Below, in pieces: positions 61,771-64,000 of a stretch of 64,000 nucleotides of DNA (positions are counted from its first letter, which is position 1; the number at the start of each line of letters is the position of its first letter). The stretch is taken from contig NC_134373.1 of the NCBI RefSeq assembly GCF_035582795.1, positions 27,498,501 to 27,562,500 on the forward strand, given 5' to 3'. Below the pieces are notes generated by a model. The model saw only the letters and a program-made list of their open reading frames with translations, ran no database searches and was not told where the DNA came from. Source of the DNA: Mycteria americana. Taxonomy: Eukaryota; Chordata; Aves; Ciconiiformes; Ciconiidae. A program made the translations under genes and the position numbers.

Positions 61771-64000
61771 GCTGTACAAAAGATAGGATTAAATGTCTGC
61801 TGTAGCTCCCTAGGGTGGATTTGGACAGGGGCTGAGATTTTTGTAATGGTAGTCAGATAAATACCAAGGGAAAATAGCCGCCTAGCCACAGATTGAAGAA
61901 TGAGAACAAACATTGCTAATAATAGCAAAGGCTCAGATATTTCTGTTTGTCATAGCTGAGACACTTCTTGATCCAATAATCACTAAATCTCCAAGAGGCG
62001 ATACTATTTCAAATCTGAGTCCTATATAGAAATACTGGTTGTAGAAAAGCTTGATGAAGCAAGAACTATCTCTGTTTAAATTGAACAGAAGGATAAGCGA
62101 AAAGAGATCTGTAACTAAGGTTTTCAACTTTGCAAAAGCAGATTTTGAAAAATTAGGAATCTTTAAAAATACACAATATAGCAGAAATTTATTATACGTT
62201 GTCTAATGACTACCAAAACAGCCATTAGTCTCTTTATAACAAACAAAAGCATTCTGTTACAATTGCTGCTTTCTGGAAGCTCACAGTCATTCTCCCTTCT
62301 GCAGGCTATTTTTGCTTTCTGCCTTCTATTAATTTGCCTGGAAAGCTGTTCAAAACCTGTCCCAAGATGTATTTTAATAAAAATGAAAAATATTATTTTC
62401 TCCCTTTCTAGCTTGCTTTTCTAAGCAACTGTACTTACCCATCTAAGTTCTGTTTATAAGTCCATGAGATACACTCAGTGACATTTAAACTTCTTTGCCA
62501 AATTCAGCCACCTTTGATAAATAAAAGCTGCAGAATTCTTAAGCTTTTATGAGTTGCATGAAAATATGTAGCCAAGTGGGGCGTACCCCCACATTTGATT
62601 TGTGGTGCCATGGAGGGGAACTATCTTAAGAGGTCCACCTCTACTAGACGTCAAAGAATTCACCTTACTCACAGGTACAAATCAGAGGGAACCTACACTT
62701 TGTTTGTCTCCATTGCTCTGAGAACTTCTGGTTTGCAGTTGGTTTTGTTGGTTCTGTTTAAAAAAAGACAATAAAAAGATCCATCTGCCAGCAGAGGCTG
62801 AGCCTAGCATGTTTGAATGCAGTACTAGAGAATTTTAAAAAGCTATACATTTAGGAAAACCAAGGAACCGCGTAGGAAAAGTTTTAGAGTCTTCTCCACT
62901 GATCACAGTCCAGAATCTGTTTTTTCAGTCGGCCTCTTCCAAGGGCACTTCACAACAGGGCAGTCACACCCAGTCAAATGATGGCATTTGCCCTTCAGGC
63001 AGCATGGGCATGGAGGAGTTTGATGTAGAGCTGCCTAGGACAGCCTGAAAGCTTGAATCAGCATCTCTGGTAGTTGGCTGATGGCAGCACCTCTTCCCCA
63101 AGCCTGTAGAACCCCATGTGTCACTCGATCGCTATAGCAAACCCAACTGGAGTGGGGAGCCAGGTGATCGGGGGAGCGATTGTAGACCAGCTAAGTGAGC
63201 ATGCATGGTGGGGAGAATATCAGAAATAAATCTCTGCAACTCAACGAGAGGAGGAACTTCAATCAGAGGCCGCAAAAGTGCATCTGTCAGTGGAAAGCGA
63301 ACTAAGCTGCTGGGACTCTTCAGATGTTGTTATTGTCATGGTAAGCCAAGGGGAATGCAGAGATGGCTACAGGCTTACGGACTTCCACTGAGCAGTCCGA
63401 GAGGCTCCGCATCAGAGATTATTTGCAAACACAAGGCATGCAAATGTGTGCGTGCATGTAACTGAGCTGCTGTGTGTGTGTTTAGGAGGATCAGAAACAT
63501 ACGGGGCAAATGTTGCCATCTCCTCGGAAGCTGGCAGGAGGTTTGCTACCATAGCATGGCTCTGTTTTCTGTTTGGGTTGGATCCAGTTATTTTTCCCTG
63601 TAATGGATGTGAAGAGACCGCTGAGATTGGGTTTCTCTGATGAAACAGAAGGTGCAGGGGGATGATCTTGGGAGAGAAGAAGCTGGAAAACATGTTCTCT
63701 GCTTCTCTGATCAGCACAAGGTTGTGTTGCACCTGATGGAGCCTCATTTGTTAGCTCCTGCAGGCGATCCCACCGCCACCAAAAGAGCCCAATGACATTC
63801 ATCTGCTCCTTGCTTCTTTGCATCCCTCTCAGCTCTGCCTTTCCCCACTTGTGTATCTCCTTCCGTAGGATTTATAACTTCATCCCTCTCCAGGTGATGT
63901 CTCTCCAATGAGGGAATGTAACTCTCTGTCTTTTCTCACCAGATAATCCTCTGCCCCTGAGCACTGTGATCAGAGCAGCAATACCAGCCCTCCCAGCCTA
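61771..64000 (+). other. MARCHF4: MARCHF4 intron 1, right end of window
   Basis: AT-rich to about 62900, then more balanced. No MARCHF4 exon 2, repeat of known family or RNA gene is recognisable. Confidence 0.7.

Overview
The window is vertebrate nuclear DNA, almost certainly from a bird. Sparse exons lie in long introns, CpG islands mark promoters, and the repeats are mostly CR1 LINEs with the typical 3' end (…ATTCTATGA…) plus one LTR fragment of a kind I associate with Neoaves, so a neoavian bird is more likely than a chicken relative (inference). It holds parts of two protein genes arranged head to head, SMARCAL1 on the minus strand and MARCHF4 (MARCH4) on the plus strand. This neighbour pair is also known from human 2q35.

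Region 1-29.1 kb is the 5' two thirds of SMARCAL1, read right to left. A CpG-island promoter at about 28.4-29.1 kb carries three ZNF143/THAP11-type sites and a YY1-type site. Nine coding exons follow: 27770-26900, 26215-26165, 23465-23205, 22001-21951, 18066-17886, 17055-16905, 14068-13910, 12134-12069 and 4131-3991. All junctions are GT/AG and phase-consistent and join into 644 codons, equivalent to human residues 1 to about 617 of 954. They encode the N-terminal RPA-binding helix, both HARP domains and the first RecA-like lobe of the SNF2 ATPase (GLGKT, DESH, SGTP). The C-terminal lobe lies beyond base 1. SMARCAL1 is an annealing helicase that RPA recruits to stalled replication forks.

Region 29.1-46.4 kb is intergenic. 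It contains a CR1 copy with a large internal deletion, an adjacent LTR fragment, old repeat relics, microsatellites and a few AT-rich, homeobox-motif-rich stretches that could be conserved enhancers. I see no credible gene in it.

Region 46.4-49.1 kb is the MARCHF4 5' region: two CpG islands separated by an AT-rich block, a cluster of short upstream ORFs, and coding exon 1 (48580-49074, 165 codons). The exon ends just after the first two RING-CH cysteines. MARCHF4 is a Golgi membrane-bound E3 ubiquitin ligase; its remaining exons lie past base 64000.

Region 49.1-64 kb is the first part of the large MARCHF4 intron 1. It has old CR1 relics and, at 60.1-61.7 kb, two abutting CR1 copies. The larger one keeps a reverse transcriptase frame broken by one stop codon and contains a perfect 17-bp-arm palindrome that looks like a template-switch insertion.

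I found no RNA gene, CRISPR array or clearly new multi-gene system. The most interesting signals are the duplicated HARP exon unit, the dense ZNF143/YY1 promoter, the uORF-rich MARCHF4 leader and the CR1 palindrome.
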